Origin: Gemmatimonadaceae bacterium | GTDB taxonomy: Bacteria; Gemmatimonadota; Gemmatimonadetes; Gemmatimonadales; Gemmatimonadaceae | NCBI GenBank assembly: GCA_035606695.1 | Contig: DATNEW010000029.1 | Span: forward strand, 62,001-126,000 | Direction: 5' to 3' | Length of the DNA stretch: 64,000 bases | Shown: piece by piece, positions 1 through 8,741 of the stretch | How the letters are laid out: every line of letters begins with the position of its first letter | Position numbering within the stretch: position 1 is the stretch's first letter | Program-made: the position numbers and the translations under genes | Notes under the pieces: generated by a model | Told to the model about the DNA's origin: nothing | Databases searched by the model: none | What the model saw: the letters and a program-made list of their open reading frames with translations, nothing else

Positions 1-259
1 GATCACGTTCGCCACGGAAGGCCCGCGGACACGGACGCATCAGCTCTTCATTAATCTGGCGGACAACGCTCGGCTCGATAAGATGGGCTTCGCACCGTTC
101 GGGAAAGTCGTCGAAGGCATGGACGTGGTGGATTCGCTGTACAGTGCGTACGGCGAAGATCCGGAACAGCACTTCATCATGACCATGGGGAATTCGTATC
201 TCAGCAGGCTGTTTCCGAAGCTGGACTATATCAAGACGGCGAAAGTGGGGGCGCCCTGA
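1..259 (+). CDS. Cyclophilin-type peptidyl-prolyl isomerase, C-terminal part (cut by window edge)
   Basis: The frame starting at base 2 is open from the window edge to a TGA at 257-259 and gives about 85 residues. The segment with TRTHQLFINLADNARLDK followed by GFAPFGKVVEGMDVVDSLY is the conserved second half of cyclophilin (CsA-type) cis-trans prolyl isomerases. The family catalyses prolyl isomerisation during protein folding. The N-terminus, and any signal peptide that would place it in the periplasm, lies outside the window. The stop is followed at once by an inverted-repeat element. Confidence 0.9.
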   Translation, partial: ITFATEGPRTRTHQLFINLADNARLDKMGFAPFGKVVEGMDVVDSLYSAYGEDPEQHFIMTMGNSYLSRLFPKLDYIKTAKVGAP

Positions 260-266
260 ACGAGCA

Positions 267-490
267 TACCACGGACAAACTTCGGAAATACGCGGATCGG
301 CACGGAGACGGCGTCAACTGCGGTTAACGGCCGTTCAGGACCTTTTTTTTACAACACCCTCGGGAGGCTTCGCGAATCGAAGCCTCCCGAGGGTGTTCTA
401 AGAAAAGCACTCAACTGCAAACGCCGTTCAAACGCCGTTCAAACGCCGTCTCCGTGCCGGTCCGTGAACGTCCGACGTTTGTCCGTGGTA
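267..490. repeat. 224-bp non-coding element with 14-bp terminal inverted repeats
   Basis: The left end TACCACGGACAAAC (267-280) is the exact reverse complement of the right end at 477-490. A second matching block, CACGGAGACGGCG at 301-313, is inverted at 444-456. Inside lie a T8 run (343-350), a perfect 20-bp hairpin (353-397) and an 11-bp tandem unit AAACGCCGTTC (419-450). No credible ORF is present. The same two end blocks, in the same order, bound the GxxExxY gene at 20799-21379, so this looks like a shortened, gene-less member of one element family. Origin by mobility is inference. Confidence 0.75.
353..397. other. Perfect 20-bp stem-loop inside the inverted-repeat element
   Basis: Bases 353-372 (AACACCCTCGGGAGGCTTCG) pair perfectly with 378-397 across a 5-base loop. 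A T8 run lies 5' of the hairpin on the plus strand and no T run lies 3' of it. On the minus strand the hairpin is followed by A8. It therefore does not fit a standard intrinsic terminator in either direction. It could be a structural part of the element. Confidence 0.7.
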
Positions 491-500
491 GCTCGTGTTC

Positions 501-737
501 CTATCGATCGCTTTGCCGGAACGTATTCTCCGGACTATCCGGCGCCGTCGGATCCGTGTTCTCGGACACCGGATCACTGAAGCTCGCCCGCTCGTGCGAC
601 GGTGTCGTCCCCGCCGGCGGTTGTGCCTTCATCCGCCCTTGTCCCGCGATCTCGCTGGCCTGACTCCCCGTCGGCTCGATCGCGCGTCGCGTGCCCTGTT
701 CGTCGTTGAAGCCTTCGTGCTCTCGATTGTCCGCCAT
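501..737 (-). CDS. Small hydrophilic hypothetical protein (78 aa)
   Basis: I recognise no named family. The protein is acidic to polar with no membrane segment or cysteine, rich in Pro, Glu, Asp, Thr and Ser, so probably disordered. A good ribosome-binding site (GAGAGGAG, about 7 nt before the ATG at 737) supports it as real. It ends 11 bp from the end of the inverted-repeat element, so the element sits directly 3' of it. Composition resembles small stress-type proteins, but no function can be assigned. Confidence 0.6.
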   Translation of the reverse strand: MADNREHEGFNDEQGTRRAIEPTGSQASEIAGQGRMKAQPPAGTTPSHERASFSDPVSENTDPTAPDSPENTFRQSDR

Positions 738-806
738 CGTCCACTCCTCTCTCCAGAGATGCCAACTCGTCGGACGATCTCTGGCGCAAGCTTTACGCCT
801 GCATCG

Positions 807-1871
807 TCAGCGAACCTCCGCTGAGATCGCCTGCGCGACATCCGTGGTACCCGCGGTGCCGCCGATGTCCGCCGTGCGCGGAGCACCGGGATCGGCGAGG
901 ACCGTCTCGATCGCCCGCACCACCGACGCGGCCGCGGCGCGCTCGCCCAAATGCTCGAGCATCATCGCGCCCGACCAGATCTGTCCGATCGGATTCGCGA
1001 TGCCTCTACCCGCGATGTCCGGCGCCGATCCGTGGACCGGCTCGAACATCGACGGATACTCCCGCTCCGGATTCAGATTCGCACTCGGCGCAATCCCGAT
1101 CGAACCGGCGATCGCCGGGCCCAGGTCCGACAGGATGTCGCCGAAGAGATTGCTCGCGACGACGACGTCGAACCAATCGGGATGCCGAACGAAGTGCGCG
1201 CTCAGAATGTCGACGTGATATTGGTCCGCGCGCACATCAGGATACTCGGCGGCGATCGCCGTGAATCGGTTGTCCCAGTACGGCATCGAGTGTCGCAGCC
1301 CGTTCGACTTGGTCGCCGACGTCACGTGACGCCCGCGGGTGCGCGCAAGCTCGAAGGCGTAGCGCATGACGCGATCGCAGCCGCGCCGCGTGAACGTCGC
1401 CGTCTGCGTGACGAGCTCATCGGGCGTCCCCTCGTGCTCGATGCCACCGATATCAGAATACTCACCTTCCGTATTCTCGCGAACGACGACGAAGTCGAGG
1501 CTCCCCGGCGCGCGATCGCGCAACGGCGATTGAATGCCGCGCAGCAACCGCACGGGGCGAAGATTGACGTATTGCTGAAAGCCGCGGCGAATGGGCAGCA
1601 GCAAACCCCACAGCGACACGTGATCCGGCACGCCTGGATATCCGACGGCGCCGAGGAAGATGGCGTCGAACGAACGGAGCTGGTCGAGTCCGTCCAGGGG
1701 CATCATCGCGCCCGTGCGCGCATATCGCTCGCAGCTCCAATCGAAGTGCTGCCACTCGAGTGAGAAGTCGAATCGTCGCGCCGCGGCTTCGAGCACCTGT
1801 TGTCCGGCCGGCACGACCTCATTGCCGATCCCGTCGCCGGGAATGACGGCGATGCGATGCGCGCGGCTCAT
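807..1871 (-). CDS. NAD-dependent decarboxylating dehydrogenase, tartrate/D-malate dehydrogenase group
   Basis: 354 residues of the isocitrate/isopropylmalate dehydrogenase superfamily. It begins with the dinucleotide-fold signature IAVIPGDGIGNEV. Other family motifs are NLRPVRLL with its substrate-binding arginine, ENTEGEYSDIGG, the NLFGDILSDLGPA metal-site aspartates and EPVHGSAPDIAG near the cofactor site. The family oxidises and decarboxylates 2-hydroxy acids such as D-malate, tartrate or 3-isopropylmalate. The ENTEGEYSDIGG form fits the TtuC/DmlA branch better than LeuB, but the substrate cannot be fixed from sequence. The ATG at 1871 was chosen because MSRAHRIAVIPG is the normal N-terminus. 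The open frame upstream to 2180 is antisense to the next gene. Start divergent from the YihY gene. Confidence 0.88.
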   Translation of the reverse strand: MSRAHRIAVIPGDGIGNEVVPAGQQVLEAAARRFDFSLEWQHFDWSCERYARTGAMMPLDGLDQLRSFDAIFLGAVGYPGVPDHVSLWGLLLPIRRGFQQYVNLRPVRLLRGIQSPLRDRAPGSLDFVVVRENTEGEYSDIGGIEHEGTPDELVTQTATFTRRGCDRVMRYAFELARTRGRHVTSATKSNGLRHSMPYWDNRFTAIAAEYPDVRADQYHVDILSAHFVRHPDWFDVVVASNLFGDILSDLGPAIAGSIGIAPSANLNPEREYPSMFEPVHGSAPDIAGRGIANPIGQIWSGAMMLEHLGERAAAASVVRAIETVLADPGAPRTADIGGTAGTTDVAQAISAEVR

Positions 1872-1946
1872 GAATTGTCGAATTCGCGAATGATCGGCAC
1901 GTGGCCTGCCTTGTTGGTACGAAAACAATTGAGGACGAGCTCGAGC

Positions 1947-2990
1947 GTGCTGAACATACTCAAAGCGGCGTGGAATGGGTTCAACGAAGACGAGTGCGGA
2001 ACGCGCGCGGCCGCGCTCTCCTACTCGACGATCTTTGCGCTGCCGCCGCTGCTGATTCTGCTCGTGACGATCGCGGGCAAGGTGTGGGGGCCGGACAAGG
2101 TGCAGAAGTCGCTCGAGGGTCAGTTCTCCGGAATGGTCGGCCCCGATGCGGCACAGCAGATCCACGGGATGATCTCGCATGGCATGAACAGCATGGGCGG
2201 CGGCACCGTCGCGACCATCCTCGGCATCGTCGGACTGTTGCTCGGTGCCACGGGCGCGTTTCTCTCGCTGCAGGACGCGCTCAACAAAGCATGGAACGTC
2301 GAGCCGGATCCCAAGCAGGGCGGCATTAAGAATTTCCTCATGAAGCGCCTGTTCTCGATCGGCATGGTGCTGGGGTTGGGCTTTCTCGTTGCGGCGTCAC
2401 TCGCGTTGTCGGCGCTGATCGCATCGTTCTCGGCACTCTTCGGCGGTCTCGAGGCGGTCGCCTTCGCGATCGATCTGATCGTGTCGCTCGGCGTGCTTAC
2501 CGCGCTGTTCGCCGCGCTCTTCAAGGTGCTGCCCGACGCGAGAGTGGATTGGAGAGACGTGTGGCACGGCGGCTTCTTCACCGCCGTGCTGTTCGTCGTC
2601 GGCAAGTTCGTGATCGGCCTCTACCTCGGCCACAGCAATCCGGGCAGCAGCTTCGGCGCGGCGAGCGCGCTCGCGATCCTGATCGTGTGGCTCTACTACG
2701 CCGGAATGATCGTGCTCTTCGGCGCCGAGTTCACGCAGGCGTGGGCGACGGAGCGTGGGGCTGGTGTCGAGCCGAAGAAGGGTGCCGTGCGCATCGTCGA
2801 GCGCGAGGTGCGTATCGGCAGCGAAGGCGCCGTGCCGGTGATGGCGAAGGAGCGCGCGGTCGCGACGTCCGGCAATGCGAAGGCAGCCGATGCGCCGAGC
2901 AAAGGCAGTGGCGGGATCGGCGACTGGATCATCGGGCTGCCGGCGCTGTATTGGATGATGCGCCGCCGCGACAAGAACCCGCGTCCCTGA
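1947..2990 (+). CDS. YihY/BrkB family inner-membrane protein
   Basis: 347 residues with about six hydrophobic helices and the family N-terminus WNGFNEDECGTRAAALSYSTIFALPPLL (motif residues E-D-E-C and AAALSY). The family is widespread in bacterial inner membranes. Its transport role is not settled, and the old label ribonuclease BN is wrong. The C-terminal 90 residues are a charged, alanine-rich tail. The GTG at 1947 places the N-terminus where the family normally begins. An in-frame ATG at 1890 is the alternative. It is transcribed away from the dehydrogenase gene and ends just short of the convergent AlkB-like gene. Confidence 0.88.
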   Translation: MLNILKAAWNGFNEDECGTRAAALSYSTIFALPPLLILLVTIAGKVWGPDKVQKSLEGQFSGMVGPDAAQQIHGMISHGMNSMGGGTVATILGIVGLLLGATGAFLSLQDALNKAWNVEPDPKQGGIKNFLMKRLFSIGMVLGLGFLVAASLALSALIASFSALFGGLEAVAFAIDLIVSLGVLTALFAALFKVLPDARVDWRDVWHGGFFTAVLFVVGKFVIGLYLGHSNPGSSFGAASALAILIVWLYYAGMIVLFGAEFTQAWATERGAGVEPKKGAVRIVEREVRIGSEGAVPVMAKERAVATSGNAKAADAPSKGSGGIGDWIIGLPALYWMMRRRDKNPRP

Positions 2991-3006
2991 AGTATTTAGA
3001 GTTTCC

Positions 3007-3582
3007 TCAATCCTCGCGCAGGTTGCGGAAGGTGATCGAGTAGCGGAGCGCGTCGACGCCGGGAATGCTGTGTTCCCACTCGGTGCGCGACGGCCCGCTC
3101 ATGAGGTATGCCGAGCGTGGCTGGGCGGTGAGGGTGAAACGCTCCCATTTGCCGTCGGCGAGCTTGCGGCGCAGCCGGAAGGCGCACGCGGAAACGAGCG
3201 AGACGCCGATGACGATGCCGAATTCGGCTTTGTCGCGATGCCACCCGATGCCGGCGCCGGGTGAATACTCGGTGACGAGCGCGTGCTGCAACGCGGAGGG
3301 CTGCACGCCGGCGAATGCGGCGGCTTGTTCGCGGAGCGGGATGAGGAATGGCGCGATGTCCTCGACCTTGTTGAGCTGCCGCTCGGTGTAGTCGTACTTC
3401 CAGCCGAATGACACGACGCGGCGTTTGCCGGTGAAGCCGTGGAACTCGAAGTCGCGGAAGGGCAGGGTGTGCAGCTGCTCGAGGAGGATGTCCTCGTCCG
3501 CGCGCGAGATCAGTTCCGGCTGGTAGCGGAAGCCTTCGGGATAGCGGAGGTCTTCGGAGAAGAAAGTGAATTGTTCGGACAC
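3007..3582 (-). CDS. AlkB-like 2-oxoglutarate/Fe(II) dioxygenase
   Basis: 191 residues. The iron triad is visible as His115 and Asp117 (GWHRDKAEFG) and His171 (EWEHSIPG). The 2-oxoglutarate-binding arginines are in RYSITFR (Arg180, Arg186). Upstream residues FTGKRRVVSFGWKYDY are typical of bacterial AlkB-like proteins of the ALKBH4/7-like type. Such enzymes hydroxylate alkyl groups on nucleic acids, or in some members on protein, and so reverse alkylation damage. The preferred substrate is unknown. It stands alone, convergent with the YihY gene. Confidence 0.88.
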   Translation of the reverse strand: MSEQFTFFSEDLRYPEGFRYQPELISRADEDILLEQLHTLPFRDFEFHGFTGKRRVVSFGWKYDYTERQLNKVEDIAPFLIPLREQAAAFAGVQPSALQHALVTEYSPGAGIGWHRDKAEFGIVIGVSLVSACAFRLRRKLADGKWERFTLTAQPRSAYLMSGPSRTEWEHSIPGVDALRYSITFRNLRED

Positions 3583-3881
3583 GCAGGGAGGGCATTCATG
3601 CGGTGTGCCACGGAGGATGGGGCGGGTGAGGAGGATGGCGTTGACGCAGGGTGGAAGGCCGCGGCTGCACCGAGATGCATCGTCCCGTCTGACGCGTGGG
3701 CGACGAGGTGCGGTGCGACGTTATACGTGTGAGATTATCGAGCGGCAATAGCTTGGCTGAAGCCTGTCGCCCAAACCAGCCCGCTGCGTACTCAGGCTGG
3801 TCAACTCCGCAGTCTAATTGTCGCTAGAGGGCCAACCGGCTTCTTGCCCGGGGTGCCCGCAGTAATTACATTGTAGGTACC
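3583..3881. other. 299-bp intergenic region, no gene seen
   Basis: No supported gene. Short open frames here lack family features and ribosome-binding sites. Just before mazE there is a small dyad TACATTGTA (3867-3875) only 7 bp from the ATG. It could be an autoregulatory site or part of a promoter for a nearly leaderless mazEF message. This is inference from position only. Confidence 0.5.
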
Positions 3882-4145
3882 ATGCCCCGGTCTGCTGCCA
3901 TCCGCGCCCGCATTGTCGCCATCGGCAACTCCCATGGCGTGCGAATCCCCAAGCCCCTCCTCGAACAGGCGGGTCTCGCCGGGGAAGTCGAGTTGCACGC
4001 CGAACACGGTCGCATCGTCATTGCGGCGACGAAGGGCGTGCGAGCCGGCTGGGCAGAGGCCGCGGCGCAACTCCACGCCCGGGGTGAGGACGGGCTCCTG
4101 ACGACACCCAGTCCCGCGTTCGATCAAGAGGAGTGGGAGTGGTGA
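3882..4145 (+). CDS. mazE: MazE-like antitoxin (AbrB-type DNA-binding domain)
   Basis: 87 residues. The N-terminal ARIVAIGNSHGVRIPKPLLEQAGL is the swapped-hairpin AbrB/MazE fold that binds its own promoter. The acidic C-terminus (ending DQEEWEW) is typical of the tail that occupies and blocks the toxin active site. The stop TGA at 4143-4145 is one base before the GTG of the toxin gene, so the two are co-translated. Function follows the known family: neutralises the neighbouring mRNA interferase and represses the operon. Confidence 0.88.
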   Translation: MPRSAAIRARIVAIGNSHGVRIPKPLLEQAGLAGEVELHAEHGRIVIAATKGVRAGWAEAAAQLHARGEDGLLTTPSPAFDQEEWEW

Positions 4146-4146
4146 C

Positions 4147-4491
4147 GTGGTAGCACGTCCTGCGCGGGTCCCGAGTCGCGGGGAGGTCTATCTCGTCGAG
4201 TTGGATCCCACGCGCGGACGCGAAATCCGAAAGACGCGGCCGTGTCTGATTGTGTCGCCGGACGAGCTCAATCATCATCTGCGGACCGTCATGGTGGCGC
4301 CGATGGCGACCGGCGGGCACGCCTATCCATTTCGTCCGGCGTGCAGATTCGGCGGCAAGGAGGGACGGGTTGCGCTCGACCAGTTGCGGACGGTAGATCG
4401 CGAGCGGCTGCGGAAACGGCTCGGGACCCTCACGAGCGCGACCCTGGCCGCGGTGTTCGGAACGCTGGCGGAGATGTTCGAGTTCTCGTAA
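4147..4491 (+). CDS. mazF: MazF/PemK-type endoribonuclease toxin
   Basis: 114 residues. It starts with SRGEVYLVELDPTRGREIRKTRPCLIVSPDELN, the conserved MazF beta-barrel start with the catalytic arginine loop, and contains MVAPMAT (conserved Thr) and GGKEGRVALDQLRTVDRERL. The family cleaves single-stranded RNA at short motifs and arrests growth when the antitoxin decays. GTG start with GGGAG about 7 nt upstream inside the mazE 3' end. The one-base gap to mazE is the normal type II toxin-antitoxin layout. Cleavage specificity cannot be read from sequence. Confidence 0.9.
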   Translation: MVARPARVPSRGEVYLVELDPTRGREIRKTRPCLIVSPDELNHHLRTVMVAPMATGGHAYPFRPACRFGGKEGRVALDQLRTVDRERLRKRLGTLTSATLAAVFGTLAEMFEFS

Positions 4492-4594
4492 CGGCCGTAT
4501 GACGAACGATGAACTGACAGGCAATCTGCGGAGTTGCGCGTCTTCGAAAAGAGGGAGGCTCAGGGTCATCGCCTGATCGAGTGTCCCAACCGTC

Positions 4595-7065
4595 ATGCGC
4601 CCGATAGCCCTCGCCCTCCGCTCACTGCGTCGCAGCCCCGCGTTCGCGACCGCTATCGTAATCACCCTCGCGCTCAGCATCGGCGCGACGACCGCGATGT
4701 TCAGCATCGTCGACGGTGTCTTGCTCGCGCCACTTCCGTTCGCCAATGCCGATCGGCTCGTGTGGACGCTGAACCGCGGAACGCGACCATACGACGCGAT
4801 GTCGCCGCCGGATCTCGCCGATTGGAAAACGCTCAACGACTCATTCGAGGAAGTCGGCGCGTGGATGACCAGTCAGGTCGGACTGGTCGCCGACGGCGGT
4901 CCCGTCCATCTCACTGCGGCCGAGGTCACGGGTAACTGGTTCGCGATGTTCGGGACGCGTATGGCGCTCGGTCGCGGCTTGCTGCGCGAGGATGCGGAGC
5001 GCGGCGCGCCGAAAGTTACGGTGTTGAGTAGCGGTGTATGGCGGCGGGAGTTCGGTGGCGATCCGGGAATTGTTGGGCGCGCTGTGTCGATCGATGGAAC
5101 GCGCTACACGATCGTTGGCGTTGCATCGCCGTCGTTCAACTTTCCCAGCGATGCTGACATCTGGCGACCGGCACTCGAGGATGCGCGCTGGTCCAATCTC
5201 CGAGGCAACCGCGTGTTTCGCGGACCCGTCGCGCTGCTGAAGCGTGGCGTGAGCTTCGACGAGGCGCGACGGAAAGCGCGTGTGGTCGCCGCGCAGCTGC
5301 GTGCGGCGTATCCCGAGGCCGAGACCGGGCTCGACTTCGACATTCAACCGCTGCGCGATCATCAAATCGGCGACTCTCGCCAGCTCATCCTCGTGCTCTT
5401 CGGCGCGGTCGCCGCGCTGATGTTGATCGCATGCGCAAATATCGGAACGCTCATGCTCGTGCGCGCGAGCAGCCGCACCGGCGAAATTGGAATCCGTCTC
5501 GCGTTGGGGCGGGCGCGCGACACATCGCGACGCAGGTGCTCATTGAGAGTCTCACGCTCGCATCGCTTGGCGCGGCACTCGGGGTGGCACTCGCCGAGGG
5601 TGTCGTGCGGATCATCGTCGCGCAACAGAGCGCGGCGGTGCCGCTGCTCGTGAACGTCAGGATCGGCTGGACGGTGCTCGCGTTCGCGATCGCGACCACG
5701 TTGGCGGCAGGTTTGGCGTTCGGTCTCGCGCCGGTGTTGCAGTCGGCGGGCACGGACATCGTGGAGGCGCTCAAGTCGAGCGGACGCTCATCCAGCGCGC
5801 GCAAGGCGTCGACCCATGCGCGACGCGCGATGGTTGCCTTCCAGCTCGCGCTGGTCGTGCCCCTGCTCATCGGTGCGCTCCTGCTGACGCGCAGCTTCAC
5901 GCGCCTCGTTCACGTCGATCCGGGCTTTCGAACGGACCATGTCGTCATGTTCGACATCGCACTGCCGAAGTGCGGGACGGCGTGGAGTCCAGATAGTACG
6001 TGCGCCGGCGTGGAAGGCCCGCGCTACATGATGCCGGCCGACGTGAAGGCGTTCGGCGACGAGGTCGTACAGCGATTGCGGTCACTACCCGGCGTCCGGA
6101 GTGTCGCGCTTGGGCACGGTGTGCCGTTCACCCCGTGGGCAATCAATGGGGGAACCCTCACAATCGAAGGGCAAGCGCCGCCGCCGCGCGACCGGCCAAA
6201 CGTCGTCGAAGTGAAGTATGCAACGCCCGGCTATTTCGCGCTGCTCGGCATCCCCGTCCTCCGCGGACGGGATTTCACGGACGATGATCGATGCGTTCCG
6301 AAACCGGGAGAGGTTTGGTGCAATCCCGCCGTCGAGGCCGACGGCCGATTCGTGGCGGTGATCAGCGCCGGTGCGGCGAAGGCATACTTCCGCGGCGAGA
6401 ACCCCATCGGAAAGCGGCTGAAGAACATGGGAGAGATCGTCGGCGTAGTGGGTGACACCAAGACGGAGGGGCTCGTCGGTGAACCCGAGCCCGCTGTATA
6501 TCTCGCGTTTGAACAATCACCGATCTTTTATATGACGGTGCTGATCAAATCCGCCGGAGATCCCGTCGCCGTCATGAGGGCGGCCCGTGCACAGATCACC
6601 GCCATCGACAAGTCGCTGCCGATCTTCAACCTTCGCCCGATGCAGGACGCCGTCGAAGCATCCGCCGCACCGGCTCGACTCGCCGCGCGGGTCGTCGCGG
6701 GGTTCGCCGGTTGCGCGCTTCTACTGGCGATGATCGGCATATACGGCGTCGTCGCGTACGCGGTGCGCGAGCGACAGCGCGAGCTCGGAATTCGTCTCGC
6801 GCTCGGCGCCCAGCGCGGCCAGATCGTGCGGCTGGTGGTGCGCGATGCCATGGTGCTGGTTGGCGGCGGGATGATCGTCGGACTCATCGCCGCAGTGGCG
6901 GGCAATCGAGTTCTGCAGGGCCTCCTCTATCAGATTGCGCCGACGGATGCGACGACGTATGCCGCGAGCTGCTTGGTGCTCATCGCAATCGGCGTTGCCG
7001 CAGCGTGGATACCGGCCGGACGTGCAGCGCGCGTAGATCCGCTTATCGCGATGCGACCCGAATAG
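4595..7065 (+). pseudogene. ADOP-type ABC permease (MacB/FtsX), interrupted by one frameshift
   Basis: Two overlapping frames make one permease of about 823 residues: 4595 to about 5509 and then the frame ending at 7065. The first half has the N-terminal transmembrane segment (RRSPAFATAIVITLALSIGATTAMF), a MacB-type periplasmic domain and the start of the first FtsX domain up to IGIRLALG. The second half resumes with AGARHIATQVLIESL, then the second periplasmic domain and final FtsX domain (GIRLALGAQRGQIVRLVVRD). The break falls in the G4 run at 5506-5509 and one extra G would restore the frame. It could be a sequencing error, a real inactivating deletion or a -1 slip. No ATPase gene is adjacent. 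Confidence 0.85.
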
Positions 7066-7143
7066 CCGGGTTTCATAGCCTCTTGTGACCCCAGAAAATT
7101 TCGCAGGCACGTTCTACACGCAATTGACTCTCTCTTCCCACTC

Positions 7144-7803
7144 ATGATCCGCACTGTCTTCGGCCTGCTCGCGCTCCTATCGCCGGTCTTGCTCGCTCAG
7201 CACTCGGCGCCTCGCTTCATGTATGTCTACCGCGACTCCATTCGGAGCGGCGTCGACTCCGCGTACCGCTCGATCGAGAACGACGGCGCGCAGATCTGCG
7301 CCGATCTTCGATGCCCGAATCCATACATCGGCCTCGAGAGTGTGGATGGCGTTCACGAAGCGTGGTGGATCAACACGTTCGCCTCCGAGGCGGATACCGC
7401 GCGCGTCGCCAAGGTGTACGCGACCGACGGCGCGCTGTCTCGTGCGCTCGGCGGCATCGCGCAACGAAAGGCCGCGCTGATCGGAACGCCGGTGCAAAGC
7501 TTTGCTGTCTATCGGCCCGATCTCAGTCGCGGGCCCGCGTGGTCGATCGCGGGCACACGCTTCATCGTCGCAAGCGTCACGCGCGGCGGTCGCCCCATCG
7601 TCGGGTCGGTTTGGGTCACGCTCGATTCGACGCGATACATTCTTCGCGCGTTTCGCACGCGCGCCGAAGCGGCGGCGGCAGCTCGAGCCGACGGTGGTCG
7701 CGTCTTCGCGCTGCGGCCCAACTGGAGTATGCCCGCCGCGGAGTGGGTGCACACCGATCCAGAGTTCTGGCGGACCGCGCCCGTTCGGAGACCGCGGCGA
7801 TGA
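7144..7803 (+). CDS. Secreted hypothetical protein (219 aa)
   Basis: A Sec signal peptide is clear: MIRTVFGLLALLSPVLLAQH, with cleavage expected after LLA or AQH. The mature part has no motif I recognise. It holds one close cysteine pair (ICADLRCP) that could form a disulphide, and several aromatic residues. The arrangement of two similar-looking halves (YRSIENDGAQ... and FIVASVTRGG...) hints at a small alpha/beta fold. It lies between the damaged permease and the patatin gene, with a short gap to each. Possibly co-transcribed with the patatin. Confidence 0.7.
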   Translation: MIRTVFGLLALLSPVLLAQHSAPRFMYVYRDSIRSGVDSAYRSIENDGAQICADLRCPNPYIGLESVDGVHEAWWINTFASEADTARVAKVYATDGALSRALGGIAQRKAALIGTPVQSFAVYRPDLSRGPAWSIAGTRFIVASVTRGGRPIVGSVWVTLDSTRYILRAFRTRAEAAAAARADGGRVFALRPNWSMPAAEWVHTDPEFWRTAPVRRPRR

Positions 7804-7837
7804 ATCGCCCCATTCTGTTCGCGACGCACGAGATCAT

Positions 7838-8722
7838 GTGCCCGCTGCCGATCAACTAATTCGTACGCGACGTGCCGTCGTCTTGGCCGGTGGTGGCCCC
7901 GCCGCGAGCGCGTGGGAGATTGGTCTCATCGCTGGGATGGCTGACGCGGGTCTCGACGTCAGAAACGCCGACCTGTTCGTGGGAACATCATCCGGCTCGA
8001 GGGTCGCGCTCCATCTTGCGAGCGGCGTCGCGCACGAAGACGCGTTTCAACGACGCCTTCAACCTGGGCCGCCGTCTGCCGAGCGGCCGCCCGTGCTCGA
8101 CTGGGCAGAGCTCCGCGCCGCCGTGGCGCGCGCGAAGCAGGCCGGAGACAGCCCGACTGAATTCCTGCGGAAAATCGGATCGTTGGCGTTAGCGGCAGCG
8201 TCGGGCAAGAGCAGCGCGAGCCGGCGGGATCTCATCGCGGCGCAACTTCCGATGGAGACATGGCCCGAGCGAGTGCTGATCGCCGCCGTCAACGCGGAAA
8301 CCGGAGAGCGGCGCGCTTTCGATCGCGACAGCGGGATCGATCTGGTGGACGCGGTAATCGCCAGCACCGCGTCCTTCGGTTGGCCGCCCGTGGTGTTTCA
8401 AGGCGATCATTATATCGACGGCGGATTCTATTCGACGGACAACGCGGATCTCGCGACCGGGTTCGACCGAGTGATGATCCTCGCGCTCGAGCGACCGCCG
8501 GAAATCCCGTCGATGAGCGCCGTCGCACTCGAGGACACGATGAACATCCTGCGAGACAACGGTGCCTTGATAGAACTCTTACGGCCCGATGAAGCCGCGC
8601 TGGCGGACTTCGCCGCCGCCGGCGGTGTCATGAATCCGGAAATTTCGGCGCCGGCGGCACGGGCCGGCCGCGTCCAAGGTCGACGCGTGGTGAACGAGCG
8701 TCTCGCGTCGTTCTGGCAATAA
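7838..8722 (+). CDS. Patatin-like phospholipase
   Basis: 294 residues from the GTG at 7838. Motifs are the glycine-rich oxyanion segment VLAGGGPAASAWEIG (residues 15-29), the nucleophile elbow G-T-S-S-G (Ser51) and the catalytic D-G-G (Asp194, YIDGGFYSTDNADL). The family uses a Ser-Asp dyad to hydrolyse acyl esters of phospholipids or other lipids. No signal peptide is seen, so it is probably cytoplasmic or membrane-peripheral. The start is uncertain. The frame is open further upstream over the preceding gene, but the glycine motif sits only 15 residues into the chosen start, which is normal. A 19-codon ORF (7800-7859) overlaps the previous stop and may be chance. Confidence 0.88.
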   Translation: MPAADQLIRTRRAVVLAGGGPAASAWEIGLIAGMADAGLDVRNADLFVGTSSGSRVALHLASGVAHEDAFQRRLQPGPPSAERPPVLDWAELRAAVARAKQAGDSPTEFLRKIGSLALAAASGKSSASRRDLIAAQLPMETWPERVLIAAVNAETGERRAFDRDSGIDLVDAVIASTASFGWPPVVFQGDHYIDGGFYSTDNADLATGFDRVMILALERPPEIPSMSAVALEDTMNILRDNGALIELLRPDEAALADFAAAGGVMNPEISAPAARAGRVQGRRVVNERLASFWQ

Positions 8723-8741
8723 CGAAGCAGCCAAACGACGG

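Noticed and set aside
343-397. Intrinsic terminator of the cyclophilin gene
   Set aside because: The T run precedes the hairpin and none follows it.
7800-7859. 19-codon ORF overlapping the stop of the secreted-protein gene (ATGA)
   Set aside because: Too short to judge, no recognisable features. It may be chance or the remains of an alternative patatin start.
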